Shown in pieces: positions 9,554 through 18,796 of a DNA stretch of 64,000 nt (its first letter is position 1; each line of letters opens with the position of its first letter). The notes below the pieces were generated by a model. That model searched no databases, had not been told where the DNA came from, and saw only the letters and a program-made list of their open reading frames with translations. A program made the translations under genes and the position numbers. Source of the DNA: Salegentibacter_A chungangensis (lineage in GTDB: Bacteria > Bacteroidota > Bacteroidia > Flavobacteriales > Flavobacteriaceae); the NCBI RefSeq assembly GCF_042678405.1, contig NZ_JBHTLI010000002.1:124001-188000 (forward strand), in the 5' to 3' direction.

Positions 9554-10447
9554 TCAAAGTCTTCCTTCCAAATCACCTAAAGAAATTACAATATCTTCAT
9601 TAAGTTTATAATTATTCTCTTTAAAAACAATTAGGGCTTTTTTGTGTGTGCTAGCGGCCAGAGGCTTTATATTTTCTGTAAAACTATTCAACAAAAAGTA
9701 AATAAAAACAGTTCCCTCCTTCCTTAGAATATATTGTAAAGCAGCCTGTATAAGTTTACTCTCGCCATAATAATCACAAAGAACAATTGTTTTAATTCCC
9801 TTAATTCTATCTATCCTGTAAACAATAATAGCTACAACGCTCCCCCCAGATAAAAGTTTTTTTATTTTATATATGGGGTCTTTATATCTCCATTGAATAA
9901 ATTTCAGGGAGTTCCCAACCAAAAACTTACTCCCAGAATCTAGAATTTGACCGGAATTCTCATCCGGTTGGAGGTCCTTGAATAATCCTTTATTTCCTTT
10001 AAGACTTGGATTCAAAATTCCAAACTTATAAACATAATTATGCCCAGGCGGCTCTTTCCAACCTAATTTTAGGAACTCAGGATAACTGTTAGCGTTTGGA
10101 TTCGCCAAAAGTATCTGGTAATCATTCTTATATTTCTCCAGACAAGCTACCATAAGTTTTTTGAAGATACCTTTCCCCCTCATTTCCGGAGAAGTACAAG
10201 CATCAAAGGGTCTGATACATTTCACACAATCCCCATTTTTATTGTAGAAATCATACCTCATGTAAAACAACACCCCCACAATTTCTCCCTTAAAAGTCGC
10301 AACCATAGAATATGATGTCCCAAATGGGTTTTCCAGATGCTTCCAAATGAGAAATTCTTTGCTATAAGCAGGTTGAAGATATTTTTGAATGAGACTAACA
10401 ACTTCATCTATATCTTTAGCGTAGTCTATTGGTCTAAACTCTAACAT
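9554..10447 (-). CDS. GNAT-family acyltransferase, paralogue of the gene at 4965-5906
   Basis: The 297-residue protein repeats the layout of the GNAT protein at 4965-5906: a GNAT half with the acetyl-CoA loop EMRGKGIFKKLMVACL near residues 89-104, preceded by R-x-F/V-D-A/T-x-T/C-x-P, and a second half without recognised domain. The two share GT(or R)S..VAT(L).GE(G)VVGV and GIFKKL segments, which points to duplication within the locus. It overlaps the GT4 gene upstream by 7 bases, so translation is coupled. Acylation of a sugar or lipid intermediate is inferred from context. Confidence 0.7.
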   Translation of the reverse strand: MLEFRPIDYAKDIDEVVSLIQKYLQPAYSKEFLIWKHLENPFGTSYSMVATFKGEIVGVLFYMRYDFYNKNGDCVKCIRPFDACTSPEMRGKGIFKKLMVACLEKYKNDYQILLANPNANSYPEFLKLGWKEPPGHNYVYKFGILNPSLKGNKGLFKDLQPDENSGQILDSGSKFLVGNSLKFIQWRYKDPIYKIKKLLSGGSVVAIIVYRIDRIKGIKTIVLCDYYGESKLIQAALQYILRKEGTVFIYFLLNSFTENIKPLAASTHKKALIVFKENNYKLNEDIVISLGDLEGRL

Positions 10448-11556
10448 AATCTTTTATATAATTCAAGCATATTTCGATTACTAGTCTCCTGTTTAAATTT
10501 GTTCTGATAGTTTTTAAGACTTTCCTTTTCAAAGTTTTTTCGTAATTCCGGAGACTCTCTTAACCTTATTATAGCATCCACCACTTGATCAGTCTCTTTT
10601 ATATTCACCAATAGCCCATTTAAATCTTTTTGAACAACTTCCCTTAATACTTCTATATCATTTGTAATAATTGGTAATCCCGCAGACTGTGCTTCAATTA
10701 ATGCACCTCCTAAGCCTTCAAATAGAGAGGAAAAAATAAATACATCTGCAATTGAAAAATATTCAGCTACATTATTTGAAAACCCGGCAAATTCGACAGT
10801 CGAATTTAAATTATGGTCTTTTACATATCTATTTAAGTTTGCTGTCTCACTACCCTCAACACCTATATTTATCAACTTAATATCTGTTCTTCCAAGCTCT
10901 TTCAATTTTTTCATAGCCTGAAGAAGAAATATTTGCCCTTTTTGATAATCTTGCCTGGCTACATTTAAAAGGACAAACTTATTAGGATCTCTTTTTCCCC
11001 TTATGTCAAGATCTAGCTCAAGCTTCTCTCTTCCCCGATATACTACAGTAATATCCTTAGGATTAATTTTTAAATGTTCAACATAATGATTCTTTACTGA
11101 GTTAGTGATACTGTGGAAATGATCCACAAAAACTTTGGCAGTATATTTATCTACCATCTTATAAATGGCAAGTAAATTTTGGTTAACCTTATTATCAAAC
11201 TTCCTTTCTTTAGAATAGGTAGTATTAACTAGACTTTCTAAATGAGTGAACCTGGTAAAAGTTTTAGCAAACCTGGTTCTTAGGTTAGACTTAAATAAGA
11301 TACTATGGACAAGATCAAATTTTCCTTTAGAAATTATCTCACCTATTTCCATTGATTGACCGAAAAAGGATTTTTTTTCGAGAAATGTGATTTTATACCC
11401 TTTGTCAATCATTTCCTGGTGAAACCCATTAGGATAAAAATAAAGACAAACTATTTCGAAAGAAACACCCTTCTTATCCAAATATTCACAAAGCACCTGA
11501 GTTGACCTTTCAGCTCCGCCTCCCCCGAGAGAATCAATAACGATTAAAAGTTTCAT
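10441..11556 (-). CDS. Family 4 glycosyltransferase
   Basis: The 371-residue GT-B protein begins KLLIVIDSLGGGGAER, the family 4 glycine-rich loop. It carries FEGLGGALIEA near residues 272-282 as the EX7E donor-binding motif, followed by GLPIITND. Its 3' end overlaps the GNAT gene by 7 bases and its start lies 4 bases behind a deacetylase gene, so the three genes are tightly linked. It should transfer a sugar with retention of configuration to the growing lipid-linked unit; the specificity cannot be read. Confidence 0.88.
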   Translation of the reverse strand: MKLLIVIDSLGGGGAERSTQVLCEYLDKKGVSFEIVCLYFYPNGFHQEMIDKGYKITFLEKKSFFGQSMEIGEIISKGKFDLVHSILFKSNLRTRFAKTFTRFTHLESLVNTTYSKERKFDNKVNQNLLAIYKMVDKYTAKVFVDHFHSITNSVKNHYVEHLKINPKDITVVYRGREKLELDLDIRGKRDPNKFVLLNVARQDYQKGQIFLLQAMKKLKELGRTDIKLINIGVEGSETANLNRYVKDHNLNSTVEFAGFSNNVAEYFSIADVFIFSSLFEGLGGALIEAQSAGLPIITNDIEVLREVVQKDLNGLLVNIKETDQVVDAIIRLRESPELRKNFEKESLKNYQNKFKQETSNRNMLELYKRLC

Positions 11557-11560
11557 ATTA

Positions 11561-12397
11561 TCATTTTCTTAATTTACCTAAAGCCCTGGTTAAAGGAAGT
11601 ATTTTACTGTGCCAGCCACTTAAAATAAACTTCAATTTCCAAATTGGTGTGGTATCATTTACTATAAGCCTAGAAATACGCAAAGGATTTAAGTGTCCCC
11701 TATTAATTTTGTGATCAAAAAGGAAAGCTAATTTTATGCCATGTTCCTTTAATTTTTTTTCAGCTTTGTCAGAAAAATTGCCATTGGGATAAGCAAAAGC
11801 CCGAGATGTGAATTTTAAGTCTTCTAGAATTGAGATAGAAGATTCTAGCTCTTCGTCTAGTTCTTCAAAAGTGCAATTATTAAACATGGGATGTGTATGG
11901 GAGTGGTTGGCTATGGTCATTCTATTATTACACATCTCTTCCAAGTCTGAAGTCGTAAGCTGTGAATAAATCATTGGAGGTTTATCAGACTTTTTTCTTA
12001 ATTCTTCAAGGTATAACTCCCTTTTTTTATTATCCCAATTTTTAACTTCCCATACCTTCTTGTCCCCTGATTCTTTTCCTTGGTAGTACTCAATTTCATC
12101 CCACCAGAATGGATCATTAGTATTAATCAAATTTGTAATAATAAAGAATACAGCTGATGCTTTATACTTTAAAAGATATGGATAGGCATTCTTATAATTT
12201 GATAAATCTCCATCATCAAAGGTTATTAAAACTGGATTTTTAGGCAGACTCTTTTCTTTATAGAGGGCTTCAAAAAGTTCTCTATATTCAATGATATTAT
12301 AATGTGCCTTAAGATGCTTTAATTGTTTCTCGAATTGAAAGCAATTCTGAACCTTATGATAAGCTAAAACACGTAATGTAACCGATTTTTTCAACAA
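11561..12397 (-). CDS. Polysaccharide deacetylase (CE4/NodB)
   Basis: The 278-residue protein has the canonical CE4 motifs: VLITFDDGD (motif 1, catalytic Asp and metal Asp), IANHSHTHPMF (motif 2, metal His pair) and AFAYPNGNFS (motif 3). It therefore keeps all metal and base residues that the deacetylase at 2734-3696 shows in altered form. No cleavable signal peptide is visible. De-N-acetylation of a GlcNAc-like residue in the lipid-linked glycan is the usual role in such loci. It sits 4 bases before a GT4 gene and 40 bases after a hexapeptide acetyltransferase. Confidence 0.85.
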   Translation of the reverse strand: MLKKSVTLRVLAYHKVQNCFQFEKQLKHLKAHYNIIEYRELFEALYKEKSLPKNPVLITFDDGDLSNYKNAYPYLLKYKASAVFFIITNLINTNDPFWWDEIEYYQGKESGDKKVWEVKNWDNKKRELYLEELRKKSDKPPMIYSQLTTSDLEEMCNNRMTIANHSHTHPMFNNCTFEELDEELESSISILEDLKFTSRAFAYPNGNFSDKAEKKLKEHGIKLAFLFDHKINRGHLNPLRISRLIVNDTTPIWKLKFILSGWHSKILPLTRALGKLRK

Positions 12398-12437
12398 CCT
12401 ATTTTTTTATTTAACTACACCATTCTCTAAGCCCATA

Positions 12438-13022
12438 TTACCGAAGATTTTCTTCATATATATTTTTAACATAAACTCCACTACCATGATAATTATGAAT
12501 TTTACAAGGGTTCCCTGAAACAACGGCTTTATCGGGAATATCACAGTTAACGTAACTTAGTGGTGCAATAAGGACATCATTCCCAATTTTTATTTTCCCT
12601 ACCACTACCGCATTAGGTCCTATCCATACTCTATCTCCAATCTTTGGACAACCTTTAAGTCTTCCTCTACTTACATTTCCAATTGAGACCCCTTGAGCAA
12701 CATTACAATTATCCCCAATTTCCACACCTTGATTGATTAGAATATTCCCATAATGGTTTAACCTAAACCCTTTTCCAATTCTGGCTCTTAAATAAATCTG
12801 TAAACCAAATTTCGATTTTAAGCAGTTAAACCAAATTCGGGCAATTAAGCCCAACAAACTTTTTTTTGTATAATTATTGCTAATCCTAAATAACACCATA
12901 TATCTAAAACACGGCTGGATTAGAAATAATTTAATGAAATTTCTAAAGTTAAAAACGCCAGGATTATATCTTTGAAAGTCACTATGCAATTCAATCTTGC
13001 ATTTACTTTTAATAAATTTCAT
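12438..13022 (-). CDS. Serine-acetyltransferase-like hexapeptide acyltransferase
   Basis: This 194-residue protein has about 90 N-terminal residues including a short hydrophobic helix, then a left-handed beta helix made of hexapeptide repeats (IGDNCNVAQGVSIG, IGDRVWIGPNAVVVG) and the typical end PDKAVVSGNPCKI. It belongs to the CysE/colanic-acid acetyltransferase group. The LRARIGKGFRLNHYGNILI segment carries the usual catalytic His. CysE in central metabolism is normally longer at the N-terminus, and the locus points to O-acetylation of a glycan residue. The 126-base gap upstream is one of the larger breaks in the run. Confidence 0.75.
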   Translation of the reverse strand: MKFIKSKCKIELHSDFQRYNPGVFNFRNFIKLFLIQPCFRYMVLFRISNNYTKKSLLGLIARIWFNCLKSKFGLQIYLRARIGKGFRLNHYGNILINQGVEIGDNCNVAQGVSIGNVSRGRLKGCPKIGDRVWIGPNAVVVGKIKIGNDVLIAPLSYVNCDIPDKAVVSGNPCKIHNYHGSGVYVKNIYEENLR

Positions 13023-13148
13023 GTCAATTAAATTTTAAATTTCATAAGCAATCTGTTTCTATAATATAAATTAGATTAAACACTTTGTATTCCTTTTATT
13101 GAATTTAAATAAAGTCTGGCTTTTAATACCATTCCGAAATAAATGCAT

Positions 13149-14141
13149 TTATTTAATTACAGAAAATTTATCTGATTTAATATTATTAAAATATTTATAT
13201 ATCACATTTATATGTCCACGAAGTTGTTTGTATTTGATTTCTGACTCTGGAATATTTATCGCAATTACTTCCGATTCAGAATTTAAATAAAGAAGATTCA
13301 GAAGTACTGAACTATAAAAAGAACAGACTTTCCCAGGAATAACTTTGGCCATAATATATTCTTTCTCGAAGATATCCTTGAATTTTATAACTTCAAATTG
13401 GTCTCCTATTATTTCAATAATTTCAGAATCTTCCCTGGGATGAGGTATATAAATCAACTTTTTCTCCGGAAACATTTTACTTAATTGATTTATACTTTTA
13501 ATATAGAATTCCTTTGAAGTAATCCCTATGTTAGGTAAGGGTTGACCAATAAAATAAATCAATTGGTCATTAATTTCCTTACTTTTCTTTAATTCTGATT
13601 CTCTTTTCATTACTACATAGGAATCCATTTCTCCAATTTCGTAAAGAGGCACAGGGGTTATATATTTTATTGATTCTAAAGTTGGTTTTTTAAACCCGAG
13701 TAATCGATGAAGCAATGGGTAATTGATTAACTCAAAATTACCAGCATTTCTAGCTTTAGCTACAGATATAATTTGCAACCCATCATATAATAAACACAAA
13801 TTATTACTTTTCTCAAATTCAGCAACAATACTCAAATGATAAAGATTTAAATAGCTGCCAAAAAAAACATTCTGTATTTTTCTGTATCTCAGTTTAAGCT
13901 GTATCAACTTTATTTTAAATGAAATAGCTTTTAAATACTCACTATTAGAATTACCCGATGGAATATACCAAATATGAATTTTTTGCCAGGTAAGCTGACT
14001 TAAATATTTCAACATTTCTTTTTCCTCCTCCTGTTTCTTAACAGTAAGTATAAGAATAGAATCTTTAGGCACCAGGTTAGCCGCCAAGCTAACAAAGAAG
14101 GCCTGAGAAGGGGTTGATAAGATGAATAAAGATTTTGACAT
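13149..14141 (-). CDS. Sialyltransferase-like glycosyltransferase (GT52/polysialyltransferase type)
   Basis: The 330-residue protein lacks GT2 or GT4 motifs. It carries the three short marks of bacterial sialyltransferases: an acidic-Gly site LLYDG near residue 120, the HP motif in YIPHPRED (His234-Pro235), and a Ser pair in SFYSSVL (277-278). In families GT38, GT52 and GT80 these bind or activate the CMP-nonulosonic acid donor. A complete CMP-legionaminic acid pathway lies just upstream in the same run, so transfer of legionaminic acid is a coherent prediction. Only motif evidence supports it, and overall similarity to characterised enzymes is probably low. Confidence 0.65.
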   Translation of the reverse strand: MSKSLFILSTPSQAFFVSLAANLVPKDSILILTVKKQEEEKEMLKYLSQLTWQKIHIWYIPSGNSNSEYLKAISFKIKLIQLKLRYRKIQNVFFGSYLNLYHLSIVAEFEKSNNLCLLYDGLQIISVAKARNAGNFELINYPLLHRLLGFKKPTLESIKYITPVPLYEIGEMDSYVVMKRESELKKSKEINDQLIYFIGQPLPNIGITSKEFYIKSINQLSKMFPEKKLIYIPHPREDSEIIEIIGDQFEVIKFKDIFEKEYIMAKVIPGKVCSFYSSVLLNLLYLNSESEVIAINIPESEIKYKQLRGHINVIYKYFNNIKSDKFSVIK

Positions 14142-14155
14142 TTATATTCTAGGGT

Positions 14156-15307
14156 TTACCGACTAACAGAAATATCATTATGGATTTTCTTGATTGCATA
14201 ATGATACGAGTTTTCGTTAACCATACTATCTTTTAAAAACTTTTTAATGTAGTTGTCATATGATTTATTATCAACGGAAAGGTCAGTGAGTGCTCCAGCC
14301 TCTCTTGAATCCATATCTATAACCGGCAAATTCAAAATATCTACGAAAGAAGCCATTGCAAGAGAGATTCTTTCAATGTCTTCAAATTTCCGGTCATTTA
14401 GTATTACTATAGGTTTTTTATAAAATGCCGCAAATCCTATTGAAGTACTAAAATGAGCAAATACAACACTTGAACTTTTTATTAATTCGTTAGTTCTGCC
14501 CCTTACCCTAGTATACCCTTTAAATTTGTCCGTTAGCTTTTCAGAATAGATTTCACTTTCAGGATGTTCCGCTATTATAATTTCTTCTAAATCCAATACA
14601 TCCTTAAGTTTATTCAATGAGTTACGCAATTTTTCGTAATAGTGATCAAAATACTCGTCTGGCAACTGATTCTGGTAAGCTATTGGGAGTAACTGGTCAA
14701 GAAAAACACCTATTCTTTGCTTAGATTCATCAAAGGATCCTACCTTTAATATTTTATTTACGTCATCTGCATGGGCAATAATTATATTTTGCTTTTTTAA
14801 AGTCAAAGCAATTTTAAGGGGTAAGTCATAGTTAGTGCTGCATAAAAAGTAATCCGGAATAAGATAATTTCTTTTAAGTTTATAAATTTTTTGAAATAAA
14901 GAATAAAAATTACCATCTCTTCTGAAAGCAGCTCTTAAAACTCGTTTAAAAACATTTAATTTTTTATGCTGGACAGGGATAGTTTTTGTACGAAATCCTA
15001 AAACCTTATCCTGATCTCTAACCAATAATTTTAAACTTTCAAAAGCCTTGGTTAAATATTCATCATTACAAACATAAATTACAGGGGCAGAACCAAGATT
15101 CCCAACAAAGTCAATAATATCTTCTTTGGTATTACATTGTGTAATTAGATTATTCATGAATTCGTTATCACACGTAGCTTGACCACCATGCAATTTTGTT
15201 AGATCCAAAAGAGTAACATCATAACCCTTTTCAACCAGTTTATCCAATTCAAAAATTTCAAGGTGAGAGTTTCTCAATATTTTTGCAAAACAAAAAATCA
15301 ATTTCAT
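14156..15307 (-). CDS. Unassigned capsule-type protein with HP and S/T motifs, possible second nonulosonate transferase
   Basis: I do not recognise this 383-residue protein by family. It has a GT-B-like rhythm of alternating strands and helices. IIAEHPESE (His248-Pro249) is followed 36 residues later by FAHFSTSIGFAAFYKKP with a Ser-Thr-Ser cluster (287-289) and IVILNDR. That HP plus S/T spacing resembles sialyltransferases and also capsule proteins of the KpsS/KpsC type. It is placed 14 bases before the sialyltransferase-like gene and 27 bases after an acyltransferase gene. A CMP-sugar-dependent transferase is a reasonable inference, not a firm call. Confidence 0.5.
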   Translation of the reverse strand: MKLIFCFAKILRNSHLEIFELDKLVEKGYDVTLLDLTKLHGGQATCDNEFMNNLITQCNTKEDIIDFVGNLGSAPVIYVCNDEYLTKAFESLKLLVRDQDKVLGFRTKTIPVQHKKLNVFKRVLRAAFRRDGNFYSLFQKIYKLKRNYLIPDYFLCSTNYDLPLKIALTLKKQNIIIAHADDVNKILKVGSFDESKQRIGVFLDQLLPIAYQNQLPDEYFDHYYEKLRNSLNKLKDVLDLEEIIIAEHPESEIYSEKLTDKFKGYTRVRGRTNELIKSSSVVFAHFSTSIGFAAFYKKPIVILNDRKFEDIERISLAMASFVDILNLPVIDMDSREAGALTDLSVDNKSYDNYIKKFLKDSMVNENSYHYAIKKIHNDISVSR

Positions 15308-15334
15308 GCTAAATATTATTTCAATAAATTCATA

Positions 15335-16411
15335 TTACCTAAAAGCCAGTATAGATCGATAACTTTTATTTTTTAGTAAAACCTTTATTTTTCTTGTCCA
15401 TTTTAGTTCAGTATAATATGCCATCATAAAACTTAACAAATTAGATAGCACAACCGCGCCAAAAAATAGAACATATGAATTAACCGTCTGATTAAAAGTA
15501 TTGAAAAGAAAAATTAGAATGCTATAATGGATTAAATACAAGGTAAAAGAATAATCCGCATTTAATTTAATTATTTGTCCTGCCAGTTTAGTGAAATTTC
15601 TATTTTGAAAAGCGTATATTGATATTCCGAAAATCCCTGTGATGCAAAGAGCAAAAATTGGATCGTATTCTTCTTTAACAACATAAAGCCTGAGAAGCGC
15701 AACTATTACTAAAAAAGCCGCTATAGAAATTATGTTCTTTTTAGAATGTTTAGATATGTTCCAAGACTTAAGAGAAAAGTAAACAGCAGCCCCAAATATC
15801 CAGTACAAAGTCAAACCATTTCCTCGACCTCCTATAAAATTAAATAAAGGTACAATAGAACATTTTATCAATATCAGCCACAAAAAAGCATTATTATTCT
15901 TGGAGGCCAGAAAAATATATCCAAAAAACATATAAATCCACCACTCTATAGCCAATGTCCAAAATGGCCTGGCTGATCCAAAACTGGTCACATTAAAACC
16001 TTCAAATATTTCGAAAACAGGAAAATCCTGAAGCATCAAAAGGTTACCAAATAAGGTGGTAATATCAAATGCACTTGTATATGCATACAAGTCAGGGTTT
16101 AAATAATTATTTAAAGAGTCACAAAGTAAAACAAATATTATTGCTGGAACAAATGCAGTATATATTCTTGAAAATCTGTCAATAAAATAATCTCTAAAAC
16201 TATAATTATCTTTTCGGAATGTAGAATATGTTATTAAGAACCCCGAAAGCAAGAAAAAAATTAAAACTGCAATATTTTGAATTTTTGGGTAATGAAAATA
16301 TTCGAATACATCAAATATAATCATCGCGTGACCAACTAAAACAGCCTGAGAACTTACCCCGCGAATTAAGTCTAATAAAATCGAGCTCCCTGGGGATAAT
16401 TTAAATGCCAT
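15335..16411 (-). CDS. Acyltransferase family 3 membrane protein (O-acetyltransferase)
   Basis: The 358-residue protein has about ten hydrophobic segments and the family 3 opening: Arg-x-x-Ser and the catalytic-type His in LIRGVSSQAVLVGHAMI (residues 12-28). FFLLSGFLITYS and FIDRFSRIY (DYFIDRFSRIY) complete the signature. Members such as OafA O-acetylate surface glycans across the membrane. It follows the legionaminic acid cassette with an 11-base gap, so O-acetylation of the nonulosonate or a neighbouring sugar is likely. No extra periplasmic SGNH domain is present. Confidence 0.85.
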   Translation of the reverse strand: MAFKLSPGSSILLDLIRGVSSQAVLVGHAMIIFDVFEYFHYPKIQNIAVLIFFLLSGFLITYSTFRKDNYSFRDYFIDRFSRIYTAFVPAIIFVLLCDSLNNYLNPDLYAYTSAFDITTLFGNLLMLQDFPVFEIFEGFNVTSFGSARPFWTLAIEWWIYMFFGYIFLASKNNNAFLWLILIKCSIVPLFNFIGGRGNGLTLYWIFGAAVYFSLKSWNISKHSKKNIISIAAFLVIVALLRLYVVKEEYDPIFALCITGIFGISIYAFQNRNFTKLAGQIIKLNADYSFTLYLIHYSILIFLFNTFNQTVNSYVLFFGAVVLSNLLSFMMAYYTELKWTRKIKVLLKNKSYRSILAFR

Positions 16412-16422
16412 AAATCTTTTTG

Positions 16423-17169
16423 TTAAATGGCTGTCCAGCCACCGTCAACCATCAAATTATGACCTGTTATAAAACTTGCTTCATCAGAAAGAAGAAATGC
16501 AATTGGACCAGCCATTTCTTCCGGTTTGCCCAATCTTCTTAATAAGGACTTTTCACTGTATTTTTTTATGAAAGAAGGATGCTGTTTAGATTCATCTAAA
16601 ACTCCTCCTGGAGAAACACAATTCACCCTCACAGTATAAGGGCCATAATAAGAAGCTAAATATCTCGTTAAGTTCACAATACCTCCTTTAACTGCAGCAT
16701 ATGCTGCAGGTGAAGTCCCTCCAAAATCTTCATACAATGAAAAATCATTTCCAACTACTCCATAAATTGACCCTATATTAACTATTGAGCCCGATTTTTG
16801 CTCTTTCATTATCTTAAGGGTTTGCTGACATAGATAAAATGTACTATTCAGTTGCATATCTACATTTTCTCTCCAGGAATCCAAAGAAACATTTTCAAAG
16901 TGCTCCCCCCAATCTGAAGTTCTGGGGTAGGCTAGGTTCACAAGTCCATCAATTCTTCCATAATTCGATACCATATGTGATATTAATTTATCAATACCAT
17001 CTTCTTTTGTGATATCGCAACTAAAAAAATTATTTAAAGACAAGTCATCATTAATATCTACTGGGATTATAATAGCATTTTTAGAAACCAATTTCTTTAC
17101 TACCTCTTTACCAATTAAACCATTAGAGCCCGTTACAATAATGATTTTATCATTTAATTCTTTAGACAT
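16423..17169 (-). CDS. ptmA: Short-chain dehydrogenase, PtmA-like, of the legionaminic cassette
   Basis: The 248-residue SDR has a cofactor loop TGSNGLIG at residues 13-20, an NIGSIYG catalytic Ser segment, and the YxxxK pair in AAYAAVKGG. The end GHNLMVDGGW is typical of classical SDRs. Homologous short-chain dehydrogenases accompany legionaminic acid genes in Campylobacter as ptmA, where they are linked to supply of the amino-sugar precursor. It overlaps the Gfo/Idh/MocA gene by 16 bases. The SDR call is firm; the PtmA assignment rests on gene order and is inferred. Confidence 0.75.
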   Translation of the reverse strand: MSKELNDKIIIVTGSNGLIGKEVVKKLVSKNAIIIPVDINDDLSLNNFFSCDITKEDGIDKLISHMVSNYGRIDGLVNLAYPRTSDWGEHFENVSLDSWRENVDMQLNSTFYLCQQTLKIMKEQKSGSIVNIGSIYGVVGNDFSLYEDFGGTSPAAYAAVKGGIVNLTRYLASYYGPYTVRVNCVSPGGVLDESKQHPSFIKKYSEKSLLRRLGKPEEMAGPIAFLLSDEASFITGHNLMVDGGWTAI

Positions 17170-18062
17170 AATTCTAATATTTTATAAGCAGTTAGAGAAT
17201 TGTTTGTACTTGACTCTCCTTTAATTAAAATTTCATCAGTAAAATATTTCATTTGATCAAAATAGGTTTCGCCAATATCATAATCTGAGGCAAAAATCAC
17301 CTCCCCATTCTTAGTTATTCTGTTAGCCAGCAGATCTACAAGGTAAGTTCCTTCTTGAGCCACAATTTCAAAAGTTCTTTTTGGATCTCTTCTGTAGTAG
17401 TTTAATATGATATTTGCACAAAACCCGTCATATTCCCATATGTAATTAGCATAATCAATTGCATCAATTGACAAGGATGAATTACTTTTAAACACAGCCC
17501 TTGAATTAACAGGTTCCCCTGCTATCCAATATAAATAATCTAACTCGTGTATAAGGTCTTTGTTTACTCCACCTCCCTGTTTTCTATTCGCACTATAAAC
17601 TTTTCTATAATCTGTACCCGGCCTCCAATCCGGTAAATAAGATCCGCAATAAATGTTTATCTCATTTACTATTAAACTTGAGAAAAGTTCTTTCATCTTC
17701 TGGAGAGATTTTAAAAACCTCAAGTTACAGCCTATATAGCTGGGAATATCAGATTCCTCAATCTCCTGTACTATTTTTTGATATTCAGCACCAGTATCAG
17801 AAAAAAGAGGTTTTTCAATAAACAATGGCTTTTTATATTTCAACAAAGATTTAATTGTTCCTAAATGTTTAGAAGTAGGATTGGAAATCAAAAAGAAGTC
17901 ATATTTATCAAAACCCTTTTCTTCATAAACATTTTTTACTCCATTGTAATTTTGGGAGTCATGAGACGAGCGGTAGGCATGGATATCAAAGTTTCCAATT
18001 TCATTTAATGCTGAAATATGTTTTTTTGCAATTGAGCCTAACCCAATGATTAATACTTTCAT
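17154..18062 (-). CDS. Gfo/Idh/MocA-family oxidoreductase, possible PtmF counterpart
   Basis: The 302-residue protein opens with the Rossmann loop VLIIGLGSIAKKH and has the family EKP motif at FIEKPLF near residues 97-103. A Lys-Glu-Asp-type catalytic region follows in GGGVNKDLIHELDYLYWIAG. Members oxidise or reduce sugars or sugar phosphates with NAD(P). It starts inside the end of the cytidylyltransferase gene (4-base overlap) and overlaps the SDR gene by 16 bases, so the two oxidoreductases are probably made together. A joint role in making the glucosamine phosphate precursor, as proposed for PtmF and PtmA in Campylobacter, is an inference. Confidence 0.7.
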   Translation of the reverse strand: MKVLIIGLGSIAKKHISALNEIGNFDIHAYRSSHDSQNYNGVKNVYEEKGFDKYDFFLISNPTSKHLGTIKSLLKYKKPLFIEKPLFSDTGAEYQKIVQEIEESDIPSYIGCNLRFLKSLQKMKELFSSLIVNEINIYCGSYLPDWRPGTDYRKVYSANRKQGGGVNKDLIHELDYLYWIAGEPVNSRAVFKSNSSLSIDAIDYANYIWEYDGFCANIILNYYRRDPKRTFEIVAQEGTYLVDLLANRITKNGEVIFASDYDIGETYFDQMKYFTDEILIKGESSTNNSLTAYKILELCLKN

Positions 18063-18790
18063 ACCACAAATTCAAAGTCAAGATGGTTATTCTGAATCAA
18101 GAATTCCATAAAATAAAAATCTAAAGGATGGTCTAAGTCAAAACAAACATGAGACATCTTATAAATCAATGACTTATCCGTAATGGCTGTTGAATAGCCC
18201 TCCTTAAAAAAGTTTGAGCGATAAATATAAAATGAAGCATTCATATCGTAAACTTCAGGTGCAGATTGGCGTGTGAGAAACTCTCCTTTTTTAGATAATT
18301 CTACAAACTCACTATTTTTTTTTGCTTCGACCATATTGAAGTAAGGATTCCGGTTTGCAGGGCTCACGGAAAAAATATTCAAAGCATCCATATTACCTTT
18401 AAGTTTACTTTTTGCCTTTTCTAAATCCTCTACAGTTCTTAAAGGAGAAGTGACATCCAGGTCGATTATAAAATCATATTCTTTTTTTGTGAATTTTTCT
18501 GCAAAATTTAAAACATCTTTAATTGCATCTATTTTACCCGAAGAATCTGTGGCTAAATAATCAGGCCTTTTATAATTGGTATAGACCTTTTTGGAAATAG
18601 CGTTAACCTTATCTTCAATTTCCGAAGAATCGGTCGATAAAAAAATATCTGTATCTGGATTTCTTTCTGCGAACAACTCTGCTACTCTAATTGTATAATA
18701 TATAAGAGGCTTCTTATTTAATTCTTTAATATTTTTACCAGGTATACCTTTTGAACCTCCACGGGCACAAATAGTAATTAAATTTTTCAT
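18059..18790 (-). CDS. legF: CMP-legionaminic acid synthetase (acylneuraminate cytidylyltransferase family)
   Basis: The 243-residue protein begins LITICARGGSKGIPGKNI, the nucleotide-binding motif of CMP-nonulosonic acid synthetases. The DLDVTSPLRT segment near 95-104 holds the metal-binding acidic residues. It would couple CTP to a free nonulosonic acid, giving the CMP donor used by sialyltransferase-type enzymes. Its length fits the family. It lies six bases behind the CBS-nucleotidyltransferase gene within the cassette. Legionaminic rather than neuraminic specificity is inferred from the 4,6-dehydratase and LegC aminotransferase genes in the same unit. Confidence 0.85.
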   Translation of the reverse strand: MKNLITICARGGSKGIPGKNIKELNKKPLIYYTIRVAELFAERNPDTDIFLSTDSSEIEDKVNAISKKVYTNYKRPDYLATDSSGKIDAIKDVLNFAEKFTKKEYDFIIDLDVTSPLRTVEDLEKAKSKLKGNMDALNIFSVSPANRNPYFNMVEAKKNSEFVELSKKGEFLTRQSAPEVYDMNASFYIYRSNFFKEGYSTAITDKSLIYKMSHVCFDLDHPLDFYFMEFLIQNNHLDFEFVV

Positions 18791-18796
18791 AATTCT

